Origin: Macrothele yani
Lineage: Eukaryota > Arthropoda > Arachnida > Araneae > Macrothelidae
DNA: 64,000 nt
Direction: 5' to 3'
NCBI GenBank assembly: GCA_039090855.1
Contig: CM077025.1
Span: 97,940,489-98,004,488, forward strand
Below, piece after piece: positions 10,786 to 21,206 of this stretch; the stretch's first letter is position 1, and each line of letters opens with the position of its first letter. Both the position numbers and the translations under genes were made by a program. The notes beneath the pieces were generated by a model. It worked only from the letters and a program-made list of their open reading frames with translations, did not search any database and had not been told where the DNA came from.

Positions 10786-11436
10786 ATGCAATTACAAGAT
10801 CTTAAATTAGGATCGATTCTACGTAGGCTTGAAGTTAATCAACCTGAGGCGATTACTAAAGATAGAGATCAATTTCTTATGAGTAATGGTTTGCTATATC
10901 ACTGTACCACTCCTAATTCCGGTGACTTGACAAAAGAAATTACTGAACAGCTTTGTATTCCTCAGTGTTTAGTGGAGGAAGTGATAAACCTAATGCATGA
11001 ATCGAAATTTGCGAATTGCCATCTAGGATTTGATAAATCTTTGCTAACAATTAGAGCGAATTATTTCTGGTTTAACATGTATGCTGATATTGAAGAATTT
11101 GTTGCTAGCTATTAGTCCTGTCTCGCAAAGAAAGGATTTAATAAAAATCAGAAAGCGTCTCTTCTTAGTATGCCAGAAGTTTCACGAAGAACGAAGAAAT
11201 TAGTGGGGCACAGCAAAATCTTCATCAGCAGACTACCGATCGATGATTTAACGCCAACCGTGGAAGTCAGTCAAAATCCACGTATTCAACGAAGCTCTCA
11301 TGCAGGTGAGATAACACACCCCAACTGGTTAGTGACGGGAGAAATGGAGAATAACGCCGCCGCAAATGAGATTTCACACACTCAACAGCAGAACAGTCAA
11401 GGTGCTACCGAAACTTCGGTTGAGCTTGAGCACTAA
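10786..11436 (+). pseudogene. Integrase remnant (zinc-binding domain and C-terminal tail)
   Basis: The first frame holds the H2C2 zinc-binding region of gypsy integrases (VINLMHESKFANCHLGFDKS, then RANYFWFNMYADIEEFVAS). One cysteine position is spoiled: the sequence reads Tyr then a stop at 11,113-11,115 just before SCLAKKG. The frame from 11,170 to 11,436 looks like an integrase C-terminal tail without the intervening DDE core. I infer a second internal deletion at about 11,165. Confidence 0.72.
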
Positions 11437-12008
11437 TATAATCTCCGTCCTAGGAACTTGTACAGAAGAACAGGTACGATAGCTGGCGGATATTATTAAC
11501 AGGTGAGAAAAAGTGCTACAGCAGAAACACAAGAACTCACATGAATGTAAATAGAACAGAAACTCAAGAGCGAAGCGCTCTGAAATTGTAATTTCATTAT
11601 TTTTTTAATTGTGTTTTTTTTTTCCTTTTTTTCACACTGGTGATCTTCAGTGGTGGTTTTTTACCACATAGAAGTATTATTACTTCAACGTACACAGACT
11701 GTATATCTAGGGACTAACTGAAAAACTATTTCAGCCTTACAGTGAATTTTGATTGAGATTAATATTATTTCTGTGCTTACATGTGCAAAAACTCAACACA
11801 TAGTTGAACTCTAATTTAAGAAATAATTACAAATTTACTCTGTGATTTATGCATAATAACACTTATAATAGTCAAATTGAAGTGTATATTTAATTCAGCG
11901 TACGCACTACGAAGGTAAGCTGTGAGCGCTTACTAGAACTATTGAAAAAAAATGGTAGTTATTCTCAAAAGTGAGAAGATAAGACACAAACTTTGGTGTT
12001 ATGATATA
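11437..12008 (+). other. 3' untranslated part of the LTR element
   Basis: AT-rich DNA with no open frame of note. By position it is the retrotransposon 3' region before the inserted DNA transposon. Confidence 0.5.
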
Positions 12009-12438
12009 CAGGGTGATTCCTAAAGTCCTAAGTCACCTCAATAACTTGGGAACAAAGACAGCTAGAGCTATGGAAGTAAGGTATGGTATAGTAAAACAAC
12101 CACGCACTATCGGATGAGAGTGACTGCAGCGCCTCTAGTGGTAAAATGTGGAAGTTAGCACTCCTATCTCGGAAACCATGAAAGATACGGGAAAGAAATC
12201 AATTAGAAACTTGTACAGTATCAACGAATTAGTAGGAAACGACATATGGTAGAAACGGCTGGGGTAAGTAGAAGGCTAGAAACGCGAACTTGTGCGAAGC
12301 CGGTTCGTGTCGTTGGTCGCGGTAACAGTCTAGCAGAGAGGAATGTGTGACGTATGCGACCGCACGGTTGTCAGTGTCATATGCAAATTCATCGACCGCA
12401 CGTCTGTGAGTGTCGGCACATCACAGGCGTGCAGTCCA

Positions 12439-12502
12439 ATGATCTGTTGCCCGAAAGTGTCAGACAGCACTTCCTCTCTGACACTTTCGGGCAACAGATC
12501 AT
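12439..12502. repeat. Hairpin inside the 1124-bp transposon
   Basis: Arms of about 26 bases (GATCTGTTGCCCGAAAGTGT and its reverse complement) are separated by 12 bases. One arm overlaps the start of the transposase fragment, so part of the transposase gene has been copied in inverted orientation. Confidence 0.88.
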
Positions 12503-12758
12503 CGGTTATGGTGGTCCCGTAGCGTGGCCTCCACGATCCCCGGATCTAACTCCCATGGATTTCTTCCTCTGGGGTTATCTAAAGGATCACGTGCACAGGG
12601 TGGACCCGACGAGTCTCCACCATCTCCGACTGCGTATCGTCGCTGCGTGTGAGAGCCTGACACCTGTTATGCTGGCGAACGAACAACGGGAAGTTCTGTC
12701 TCGCTTTCAAATATGTATTGTGACAGATGGTGGCCATATTGAACCCAATTTACGTTAA
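12480..12758 (+). pseudogene. Transposase C-terminal fragment (IS630/Tc1-like group)
   Basis: The residues WPPRSPDLTPMDFFLWGYLK are a widespread arthropod transposase motif around the third catalytic acid. The tail (SLHHLRLRIVAACESLT) and end (GGHIEPNLR) agree with a complete C-terminus. Everything N-terminal is missing: the DNA upstream is a hairpin (12,439-12,502) and non-homologous sequence. The fragment cannot be active. Confidence 0.75.
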
Positions 12759-13132
12759 ACGCAAAGCGATGTAAGTGCAGCTGTTGCATTAAATACGACC
12801 AATGTACTCCATTTGTATTCATGCCTGAGTATAATAAACCTTCTGTTTCCCTCACGTTTCCAAAGCCTTCTACTTACCCCCGCCGTTTCTACCATATGTC
12901 ATTTCCTACTAATTCGTTGATGCTCTACAAGTTTCTGATTGATCTGGTTCCAGTATCTTTCATGGTTTCCGAGATAGGAGTGCTAACTTCCACATTTTTC
13001 CAATATGGGCGCTGTAGTCACTCTCATCCGATAGCGCATGGTTGTTTTACAATACCATACCTTACTTCGATAGCTCTAGCTGTTTTTGTTCCCAAGTTAT
13101 TGAGGTGACTTAGGACTTTAGGAATCACCCTG

Positions 13133-14227
13133 TATGTGTTTATCGAAGAACATTCATTATTGGAACTTTAATCACAAGTACTTATATGTTTTGATTGCAT
13201 TTAACCTAAGAGTTTACATAATATGTAACCAGACTTATCTGTTCGGTAAATGTTTAGTGTTATGGTGAAAAGAATTATTTTAGAATTACGTTCGAAGGGA
13301 ATTTTTTTTTCGGCACACTCTCCAGGCATGTATTGTTGGTACATATCGTGCCCCTGGGAAAAGCTTAGTTTTCCATCGGGTATCAGTTGTACGGAAATTA
13401 TTGGTTCAGCGTAGTGTATTTTCATGAGAGTCGGGTGTTTTAGGAAGTTAAGTAAGGTATATTTTTCGGTAATTAGTGGGAGAATAAGGTAGTGATACAT
13501 TTTGTAATGTGTAGTTTAAAGGAATCAGAGAGTTATAGTAGGTTGAAGATTTTATAAGGTACAGTTCGTAGTTTAGTAGTTTCCTTATTTTTTTTTTTTT
13601 TTTTTTTTTTCTCATGTGGGATCACAGCCCAAGGCTTATAGGGTTTAAGTTCTCATCGGGAAGATGGAGCATAGGTAGAAATGGTAAGTTATGATCGGAG
13701 CGATGAACGAACAGTTTCAGTACGTAGTCAGCATCGGAAATCGAGAGTGTAGTGTACAACGATTAATTAATTTGGGTATTTTAGTTTATTTTAATGTTAA
13801 TGGGAGAATGGTACGAACTTTTCGCTACTTGTATCAATAATTCATTTTTTCTTCTTAAATGTATAGTTATCGTATCTCAGTTGGTCTGTGTGATAATGTT
13901 GTTTTACGTGTTGCCATAATGTTGAAAATGCTCACTTTTGAATCAAATTAGATATTTTCTTATTTTGAGTATCGCATCAATAACATCAATTTCCAGCGAA
14001 AACTTTTGTGGATCTGCAATTCAAAATCATGAGTGTCAAATGTAAACAATACCATCCTATTTGAAACATGATTTAAGTGTGATGTCTTATAATGCCAATA
14101 ATGCTATGTAATCTTGATGTATATAAAACTCCGGTCACCGCTAGTGAGTTCGGCTTTAAGGCGTCACGATAGTGTAGAAAAATATTCATCTGCGATTCAT
14201 ATTTTTCTTTGTGGGAAGGGAAAGAAA
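13133..14227 (+). other. Rest of retrotransposon 3' region with a T-rich tract
   Basis: No gene is visible. A run of T at about 13,584-13,609 followed by non-T-rich sequence looks like the poly(A) end of a minus-strand retroposed fragment, but the source is not recognisable. A polypurine tract precedes 14,228. Confidence 0.5.
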
Positions 14228-14674
14228 TGTAATAGTGGTAATTGTAAATAACCTTTAATAATAGCGTAATGGAACGGGAATGTTTATTTCATGAAATGTA
14301 ATGTAATGTAAATATCTTTTAATTGTTGAATTTTATTAAGAATATGTAAATAATTAAGAATCCTTGCAGTTTTAGAATGTTTTAAAAGTAATCGTGGGAA
14401 ACTTCTAAGGATATGATTTTTGAGTTCGATTTGGGAGAGCCAGTAAGTCACCGGAAACGATTAGTTTATCGGCGGACTTCCTGGTGATGGACAACACATA
14501 GGATTTCGTGTGTTGATAGCTACAATAGAAGAAGGCTTTTTTAGAGTTTTAAAGAGACTCATTAGGAAGGACTTCCGTTCTCGAGTAAAGGGTTTCCTTC
14601 GGGGAGGTGATTAGGAATGGAGATGGAGACAGAATGAGAAGGTGTTCGGACACAGGCTTCAGGCTGGTTCTCCT
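14228..14674 (+). repeat. 3' LTR of gypsy-type element (truncated)
   Basis: It starts TGTAATAGTGGTAATTG after the polypurine tract and follows the 5' LTR closely to about 14,670. There a run of T's and unrelated DNA replace it. The R/U5 end is missing. Confidence 0.78.
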
Positions 14675-14955
14675 TTTTTTTTTTTTTTTTTGCAAGGTTC
14701 TTTAACACACAGGGTTGTACCCGTAAGACCCCTGTAAAGCTTCCCCTTCGCGGGAGTGCAGAGGAGATGGTCTGATGACGTTCAGCTGTCTTACAGCAGG
14801 GCTCTAGCTAGTTTAGTGCACCGAAGGTCAAAGCAGTCGCAAATGTCATTTGACTCTTGTTCAAAGAAGTGTTTTTTCTGCTTCTAGAATAATTTTAGTG
14901 TATATATAGTAAGTGGAATATCTAAGTTTGTTTGCAAATAGTTTATTCTTTCGAG
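14675..14955 (-). other. Retroposed fragment end and possible THAP 5' flank
   Basis: A run of 18-19 T's at about 14,677-14,695 is followed by GC-richer DNA (GGGTTGTACCCGTAAGACCC), consistent with the 3' end and poly(A) tail of a minus-strand retroposon that cut off the LTR. A TATATATAG stretch near 14,901 lies about 50 bases upstream of the THAP start codon. Whether it is a promoter is unknown. Confidence 0.4.
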
Positions 14956-15838
14956 ATGCCTTCGAGTTCCTGCACTGTTGCAGTCTGCAAGAATAACTAC
15001 AGAAATACCAAAGGATCCCCAATTACACACCACAGATTTCCGAAAGTGACTGAGCTCTGCATGTTTTGGAAATTACGCTGAAAACGAGGTGATACTTTTT
15101 TTAAATCCAGAATCAGGGGCGTATAGATGGGGATGGGGGGAGTCACAGCTTCAGCGAAAACATTTTAAAGAATAGACCGTTTTGCGGAAACTTCACATGA
15201 ATAAAGAAACAGTCAGGATTTTTTTTTGCGGCAGCTTTAAAAGGAGTATTAAAAAGAAAAGTAGTATTTTTTTTTTTTTCCGAGATTTAAATTTATAAAA
15301 ACTGGATGACGGGAAAGCAGTTATTTCAGAGGACCTGGGGCCCCTTTTCATATCCATAGAAGAGGCTTCAATGAATGTATGTATATTAACAAGAGAATGT
15401 GATAGAAATATCAGTTCAATGAATGACAAACGTTTTATCAATGAGGATAAGGTGCTATGAATTACAGTTTTTTGCACGCATGCTTCAGAATATAATGAAT
15501 TGAAAGTTGTTCTTTTCAGCATATGCAGAGACCTGGGTCGTTTTTTTTTTGTTTTTTTTTTATAACAGAGTCAAGAGAAAAAATTTTACTAAGTTCAAAA
15601 CATTGTGACATTATGCTGTGTTTTTTATATTCAAAAGGTTCTTAATTATTAAAATGCCTATAACTTAATTAATAGCATGGAATTAAAAAATAACTAATTG
15701 AGTGCTAATAGATTTTCGCAAACGGGTCTAGAAGAATTTTTTGCGGTGGGCTCCGAGATTTTCTGGTACACCACTGTCCAAAATGCTACTATTTGCTCCA
15801 AACATTTTGCCGAAAGCGACTATAAAAGAAATATGTAA
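14956..15838 (+). pseudogene. THAP-type zinc finger, split in two
   Basis: An ATG at 14,956 opens a 41-residue frame with the first half of a THAP domain: MPSSSCTVAVCKNNYRN (C-x4-C pair), then HHRFPKV, the family's HRFP box, and the conserved Trp in CMFWKLR. A stop follows at 15,079-15,081. The missing half appears at about 15,776-15,838: NATICSKHFAESDYKRN, containing the C-x2-H pair (CSKH) and the HF typical of THAP domains. The ~700-base gap is AT-rich and could be an intron or an insertion; I see no convincing splice donor. A lysine-rich frame at 16,019-16,140 might be a following coiled-coil part. THAP domains are DNA-binding and occur in host factors and P-element-type transposases. I cannot tell which this was. 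Confidence 0.68.
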
Positions 15839-16200
15839 AAGTGAACTAGTGGGGTTGCCGCAGAAAAAGCATTGAGCTGATGTTCCACCCAATCCATGGC
15901 GAACATGAAGTTAAAAAAAGTGAAACATATTACGAGAAACGTATCAGAGACAATGTATATAAATTCCTCTAAAATTCAGCCGAGGCATTAAACTTTTCAT
16001 GAAAATACGTACTATGAATTGAATGAGGCACATCAATTCGCAACTGAAAGAGAAAAAGAAAAAATTAAGAAAACTCAAGCTTCTGAAGATAACTACATGA
16101 AGAAAGGAATGTTTTTACAAATTTGCTATTTCTCACATTTGTTCAATGGCGCCCCGAGGATTTCTTTATATGGGTGTATCAGCAAATTTTTCAGCAATTG
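15839..16200 (+). other. Possible downstream part of the THAP gene
   Basis: The frame at 16,019-16,219 contains a charged stretch (FATEREKEKIKKTQASEDNY) that could form a short coiled coil. Homology is not recognisable and the rest is non-coding. Confidence 0.3.
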
Positions 16201-16202
16201 TG

Positions 16203-16520
16203 GGCCGCGGATGGCCTAGTGGTCAGCGTTCGTGACTGCTACGGAGAGGTCTCAGGTACGTTCCCAGGCAGGTACGAGCGCTCGAACCAATAAATTTTCG
16301 CCGTGCGTCGGATGGTCACGTTTAAGCCATCGGATCCCGGATACTAGATTCCCCGGTTACAAACAAGAGCTTTCCCCTCCCCCTTTCTGCTTCGCTTCCG
16401 TGTGACTTTCCTGTCTGGTACTCTAGCCCAAATCTCCTAGCTTTCTACTTCTACGGGTTGTTTAAGACCTGGGGTGAGAAACTCCCTTCCTAAAATCTTC
16501 TACATCTAATCTGATCTGAC
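16203..16520 (+). repeat. tRNA-derived SINE-like repeat
   Basis: The 5' part reads GCGGATGGCCTAGTGGTCAG, a good tRNA-like A-box region. The tRNA-unrelated body includes CATCGGATCCCGGATACTAG and TCCCCTCCCCCTTTCTGC, ending in a TCTAATCTGATCTGA tail. The tRNA-like head GCGGATGG.TTAGTGG recurs at 62,685-62,755 on the minus strand. Confidence 0.55.
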
Positions 16521-16557
16521 ATCTCCGCAAGCTCAAGTAGTAGCATTCGCAGTTCAG

Positions 16558-18132
16558 ATGTCAGCTTATCAGGATTTAAGCGATTTCGAACGTCTTATGA
16601 TAGTCGGCGCCAAGGAGATGGGTCCCTCCATCTCGGAAATTACCACGAAATTTGGATTTGCACGGTACACTATTTCAGAGGCGTACCAGCACTACCCAGG
16701 GGAAGTGCAGAGTGCGGGACCGGTGTGGTCGTGGAAAGGACTTAGATGATCGTGGTCAGTGGCGTATGGAACACATCGTAACATCCGTCTGGCGTGTAAC
16801 ATTGCTACAAATTACAGGGCAATTCAACGGCGGAGCCAGTAGTAGCATCAGCGTTCGGTCAGTGTTCCCTGTGTTCTATGCGGTTCCCGAGCCGACAGCC
16901 CCCCCGGGTACCATTACTGACCGGACGACACGAAGCTGTGCGCATCTACTGTGCTCGGAAACACCAACATTGGACGCAATATGACTGGAAACGTGTAGCC
17001 TGGTCCGACCAATCGCTGCACCGATTGTTTCGGACAGATGACCGACTCCCGGGTGTGGCGACAACCTCACGAGTCAATGGACTCCGCATGCCCACAAGGG
17101 ACAGTGCAGGTCGGTGGTGGCTCTGTTATGGTGTGGGGTGTTTTCAGGCAATGAATCCCGCATGCCTACAAGGGACAGTGCAGTCCGACGGCGGCTCTGT
17201 TATGGTGTGGGGTGTTTTCAGGCAATGGATCCCGCACGCCTACAAGGGACAGTGCAGTCCGGCTGCGGCTCTGTTATGGTGTGGGGTGTTTTCTGGCAAT
17301 GGATGCCGCACGCCTACAAGGGACAGTGCAGGCCGACGGCGGCTCTGTTATGGTGTGGGGTGTTTTCAGGCAATGGATCCCGCACGCCTACAAGGGACAG
17401 TGCAGGCCGACGGCGGCTCTGTTATGGTGTGGGGTGTTTTCAGGCAATGGATCCCGTGCGCCCACAAGGGACAGTGCAGGTCGGTGGTGGCTCTGTTATG
17501 GTGTGGGGTGTTTTCAGGCAATGGATCCCGCACGCCTACAAGGGACAGTGCAGGCCGGCGGTGGCTCTGTTATGGTGTGGGGTGTTTTCAGGCAATGGGT
17601 CTCGCACGCCTACAAGGGACAGTGCAGGCCGGCGGTGGCGCTGTTATGGTGTGAGGTGTTTTCAGGTGGCGCGCAGTAGAATCCCTCATACGTCTGCAGA
17701 CCGCTGTGATCTGTGGAGGCTACGTAACCATCCTTGGGGATCATTACACCCGTTCACGTCATGCAACCACTCGGACGGGTGCGACCTCTTTCAACACAAT
17801 GCGCCACCGCACACATCGACAGTCTCTCGATTATGGCAAGATTAACATTCCACGGAGTTTGGCATCCCGACTTGGCTTCCTCATTCGCCAGATTTAAACG
17901 TCATTGAACACATTCGTAATGCTGTTCAACGTGCCGTCAAAGCGAAGAATCCTCCACCGGCGAATATTACGGTATTGTGGGACGCTCTTCAGAAAGCATG
18001 GTGTGCACAGTCTCCACACTACTTCAGAGGGCTTGGAAAGTCCATGCTTCGCCATGTTGCTGCCTTAATTCGATCGCGAGGAGGACAAACGCGGTATTAA
18101 AGAGGTATCCGAGTCTTTTTGGCACTTCAGTG
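16558..18132 (+). mobile_element. Tc1-like element with transposase turned into a minisatellite
   Basis: The N-terminal helix-turn-helix starts at an ATG at 16,558 (MSAYQDLSDFERLMIVGAKE). The right end is GGCACTTCAGTG followed by TA at 18,133-18,134. The left terminal repeat is not found; a SINE-like repeat abuts the 5' side instead. The middle of the transposase is an eight-copy 74-bp array. The C-terminal part is visible around 17,775-17,840 (FQHNAPPHTST) and 17,880-17,990 (SPDLNVIEHIRNAVQRAVKA). Confidence 0.8.
17094..17680 (+). repeat. 74-bp minisatellite (8 copies) from a Tc1 transposase
   Basis: ACAAGGGACAGTGCAG recurs at 17,094, 17,168, 17,242, 17,316, and onward at a constant 74 bases to about 17,612. 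The units are nearly identical. One frame of the unit encodes GGSVMVWGVF, the conserved Tc1 box (GGxVMVWG), so the array grew from transposase coding DNA. Because 74 is not a multiple of three, each frame rotates through all reading phases. All three forward frames remain open across most of the array, giving open stretches of 155 to 258 codons that are not real proteins. Confidence 0.92.
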
Positions 18133-18287
18133 TATATGTACAAAAAAGCAGACGCGGGCCATGGGAATGTGTCTATAGACAAATGGAAAATGAGCTGATC
18201 CCTGAAGTTCCACAGACGTTACGAACCCGTGCAATTGCAGAAGGTTACGACCATTGAGTTTTCAACGGTAGCCTTTGAAAAGTCAAT

Positions 18288-18500
18288 GGTCTCAGTGGTC
18301 TAAGCGCGGGCTTATGACCATTCGTTCGTGAAGGGTCCGCTTTCGAATCCCGGTGAGGAATGTATTATGTGTTTGTCTTACGGTACTGGCTCTCTCCCTT
18401 CCCTGGAACCAGTGACCCTAAATTAGGGATGGGTGACTGCTTATAGCCCATTGAGTTGCTCACGGTGGTCGTTAAACCTTCAATTTAAAAAAAAAAAATA
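18288..18500 (+). repeat. tRNA-derived SINE, family S, copy 1
   Basis: The head is CAGTGGTCTAAGCGCGGGCT with a B box in TTTCGAATCCCGGTGAGG. The body is shared with copies at 29.0, 31.8, 34.1 and 32.1 kb (TGGCTCTCTCCCTTCCC, CCCTAAATTAGGGA). It ends TTAAACCTTCAATTT plus an A run. Confidence 0.85.
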
Positions 18501-20490
18501 CCGGAAACCAGAAACAGCCTGCACCTAATCCATTATGAGACAAATTTTCTTTTGTAAACAAAAAGTACTCGCTGATAGTATAACTTTGTCCGTCCGTCTG
18601 TGGACACTCTATCTCTACTACTATTAGTCCTATTTTGAAAATTCTTTTTGCATTAGAAAGCCCGAAATGTGAAATCAGTGATCCTTGCTTTCCGGTTCTG
18701 TTCCGGTCCATAAACGCCCCTTCAGTGAGTAAACCCATATGCTATAGAATTCAAAATAATTTTATTCCAGGGCCTTGCTTCTAAATATCCGAATGAAAAA
18801 TATATTTCTTTCCTTCGATAGCATTTTTCACGAAAACTATTTCGAGAAGAATTTCTTTTTCAAGTAATGAACAGTTTTCCCGCTAGGGACGTAAAGTTAT
18901 ATTGCGAGTTATCCGATATATCTGCTTCTAAAAGTCAGATCTGAAAAATATTTTATGTGTCGGATAGTGGTTTTTGTGAAAATCATTTTGGATTAAATTT
19001 CAAGTTTTTGGGACTAACTGTTCTGTCACTGGAGGCGTAAGTGTATATTTATGTTTCCGATGCATTTGCTAAAAATATCTGCGCTTCAGAAAACTCGATA
19101 GAAAAAAATTCTTCGCAGTAAAATACCGCTTCCCATCACCCTTTGCGAGTATTTTTGCAAAAAAAAAAATAATAAGTATTGAATTTTTTTTCCGCCAGGG
19201 GGCCTAGATGTATGCCTTATTTTTCTTGATATATCTGGTTTCAACAGTCCGATTTAAAAAAAAATCATTTCTTAATTAAGTGAAAAATCCCTCATGTTGA
19301 AGCACCGTCTTCCACACGATTTAAAAACACACAATCCAGTATTGAAGCACTCATATCTTGTTGAAGATTGAATTCTGAAATGCAGTGCATATACAAGTTA
19401 AGTTTTATTTTGATTTTTACTTGTATATATTGCTTTTAACATACAATGTATTTTGGTATTAAATCTTCAACAAGATATAAGTGCTTCAATACTGGATTGT
19501 GTGTTTCTAAATAGTGTCGAAGACGATTCTTCTACATGTGGGTATTTTTACTTAATTGCTTAATATGCATGAACTTTCTCTTCATTACTGAAATCGTTTG
19601 TCTTTCAGACGTCGTATTCATGTGGAATGTTTTGCATATAGATTTAAATTTTTCTTTACGCGCAGGTTTGCCACTAGAGGTCATAAGTCACGTTTCCGTT
19701 TACAGCGTATTTGCAGTACTATCTGCGTGTCTAAAAAGCCAATTGAAAAAAAAAAAGAAACAAACCCTTTTTCGGTCAGATACTACTAATTAAGAAAGCA
19801 TTTTATGCGAATTTCCTACCAAAAATAATGCGCAATTTCCCTCTAGTAGCGCAAAATTTTTTATTGTTTTTCTCGATATCTCTGCTTCTAAAAGTACGTT
19901 TTAAAAATTCAACACCGTATACCTTTCACCTTGTGAAACATTTTGCATGTACTCGCGGGTTTTTGCAGTTCGCATTTCTAGCGTTAAGTGGCGTTAGTAC
20001 GCATTTCTGTTCGCAACTGTAATAAAATAATCCTATTGAATAATTTCTGTTTTTTAATATATGCCATTCGCTACAAAGAATATTGGGAACACATTGTCCT
20101 CTTAAATACTGCAGAGCCTTCCCGCTAGAGGGCTTAAATATCAAAGAAATTTCTTCGTTATCTCTAATCCGAAAAAACGTATTTGAAAAAGCATTTATAC
20201 TTTGCATAGATAGCTTTTGCTATAAAGGTTAATTTTTGCATATTTTCTCCTTTCCGTTTTTGTATTCAAAATTCAAGCGCCAGTGGGCGTCAGTCTGTAT
20301 TTCTGTATGAAAGACTTTATTCGATGCTAAAAATTTCTTAGAAAAATCCTTGTTTTGGTAGGATACACTTCATTGTAAAGAGTATTTTTCACCCACTTTC
20401 TTCTTTTAGTAATATACAGCTTTTTCGCTAATACGTGTGAAGCTACATCGAGTGATGTGATCACTCACTTTGGCAGTTATCGATTTATAT
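18501..20490. repeat. Diverged repeats with CCGCTAGAGGGC-like cores, no gene
   Basis: Six or so blocks share a layout: a core such as CCCGCTAGGGAC (18,880), CCGCCAGGGGGCC (19,191), GCCACTAGAGGTC (19,669), CCCTCTAGTAGCGC (19,840), CCCGCTAGAGGGC (20,122) or GCGCCAGTGGGCG (20,277), followed in several blocks by TATCTCTGCTTCTAAAAGT-like sequence. Spacing is irregular at roughly 150-480 bases. This looks like an old tandem or dispersed repeat. I see no reading frame of interest. Confidence 0.5.
19303..19527. repeat. Long imperfect hairpin (~60-bp arms)
   Basis: ACACACAATCCAGTATTGAA (about 19,326) and its reverse complement (about 19,485) are part of arms of roughly 60 bases with an 85-95-base loop. 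The structure resembles a small MITE. I could not define a target duplication. Confidence 0.7.
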
Positions 20491-20491
20491 A

Positions 20492-20775
20492 CACTGAGTG
20501 ACCAAATTGTTAAGACCACAAGATTATTTTTTGCAAAATCCTTATCCCACAGATGCTGATGACGCAAGACGGCCGAAATCGGTATAAAAAGGGATCGTTG
20601 AAGGCGAGTCATATGGACTTCGAAAGTAGAATAATTGTGGATCCACGAAGCATAGCGCGAGCATTAGCAAAACGGCTGCACTTGCGAAGCGGTCGACGGC
20701 AGCAGGTGTTAAAGTTTACAGAGAGTGAACGATCATTCAAGCAAGTTAGTAAAATCGTGCAATGCATTGATTATT
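20492..20775 (+). mobile_element. Tc1-like element, 5' fragment
   Basis: Starts CACTGAGTGACCAAATTGTT after a TA-rich site, a typical Tc1-group terminal repeat. About 280 bases of 5' region follow, then it stops at the 145-bp satellite. The frame at 20,553-20,780 has no convincing transposase match beyond the context. Confidence 0.6.
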
Positions 20776-20811
20776 TATGATACGCTTTTCAACATGCCAG
20801 AGATCATTACT

Positions 20812-21206
20812 CAAGTTATGAGGATAAAGGCTGTGGAATATGTCTCGCTCCTGTGCCCTGACCTTTGACCCCATTTCGATTATATTTAACAGAATTGGTT
20901 TAGTGTACCTCCGGAACAACATACTAAAGTTTTGTCGCATTAGAAGTATTTTTAGTCAAGTTATGAGGATAATGGCTGTGGAATAAATCTCGCTCCTGTG
21001 CCCTGACCTTTGACCCAATTTCGATTATATTTAACAGAACTGGTTCAGTATATCTCCGGAAGAACATACTAAAGTTTTGCTGCAACAGAAGTATTTTTAG
21101 TCCAGTTTTGAGGATAATGGCTGTGGAGTAAATTTCACTCCTGTGCTCTGACCTTTGACCCCGTTTCGATGATATTAAACAGAATTGGTTCAGTACACCT
21201 CCGGAA
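20812..21206 (+). repeat. 145-bp satellite, first block (about 3 units)
   Basis: The unit (CAAGTTATGAGGATAA, CTCGCTCCTGTGCCCTGACC, CCATTTCGATTATATT) starts at 20,812, 20,957 and 21,102, a spacing of exactly 145 bases. The array is cut by a LINE and resumes at 22,638. Confidence 0.9.

Larger units (their letters stand above)
12009..13132 (+). mobile_element. TA-flanked DNA transposon with ~270-bp inverted repeats (1124 bp)
   Basis: The ends read CAGGGTGATTCCTAAAGTCC and its reverse complement, flanked by TA at 12,007-12,008 and 13,133-13,134. The inverted homology continues for about 270 bases on each side, with moderate divergence (CACTCCTATCTCGGAAACC on the left). The interior holds a transposase C-terminal remnant. 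TA duplications and the protein motif suggest a divergent member of the Tc1/mariner (IS630) group. Confidence 0.83.
7349..14674 (+). mobile_element. Ty3/gypsy-type LTR retrotransposon, internally deleted
   Basis: Two long direct repeats (7349 onward and 14,228-14,674) bound gag, protease and integrase remnants in gypsy order. A purine-rich tract (GGGAAGGGAAAGAA) stands right before the downstream repeat, as a polypurine tract should. A PBS-like stretch follows the upstream repeat. Reverse transcriptase, RNase H and the integrase catalytic core are missing. A 1124-bp DNA transposon (12,009-13,132) inserted later. The whole element interrupts a Penelope-like element. Confidence 0.82.

Noticed and set aside
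16878..17845. Three long overlapping proteins (155-258 residues) from the 74-bp array
   Set aside because: All are by-products of a repeat unit that happens to lack stops in three frames. Only one frame of each unit is transposase-derived.
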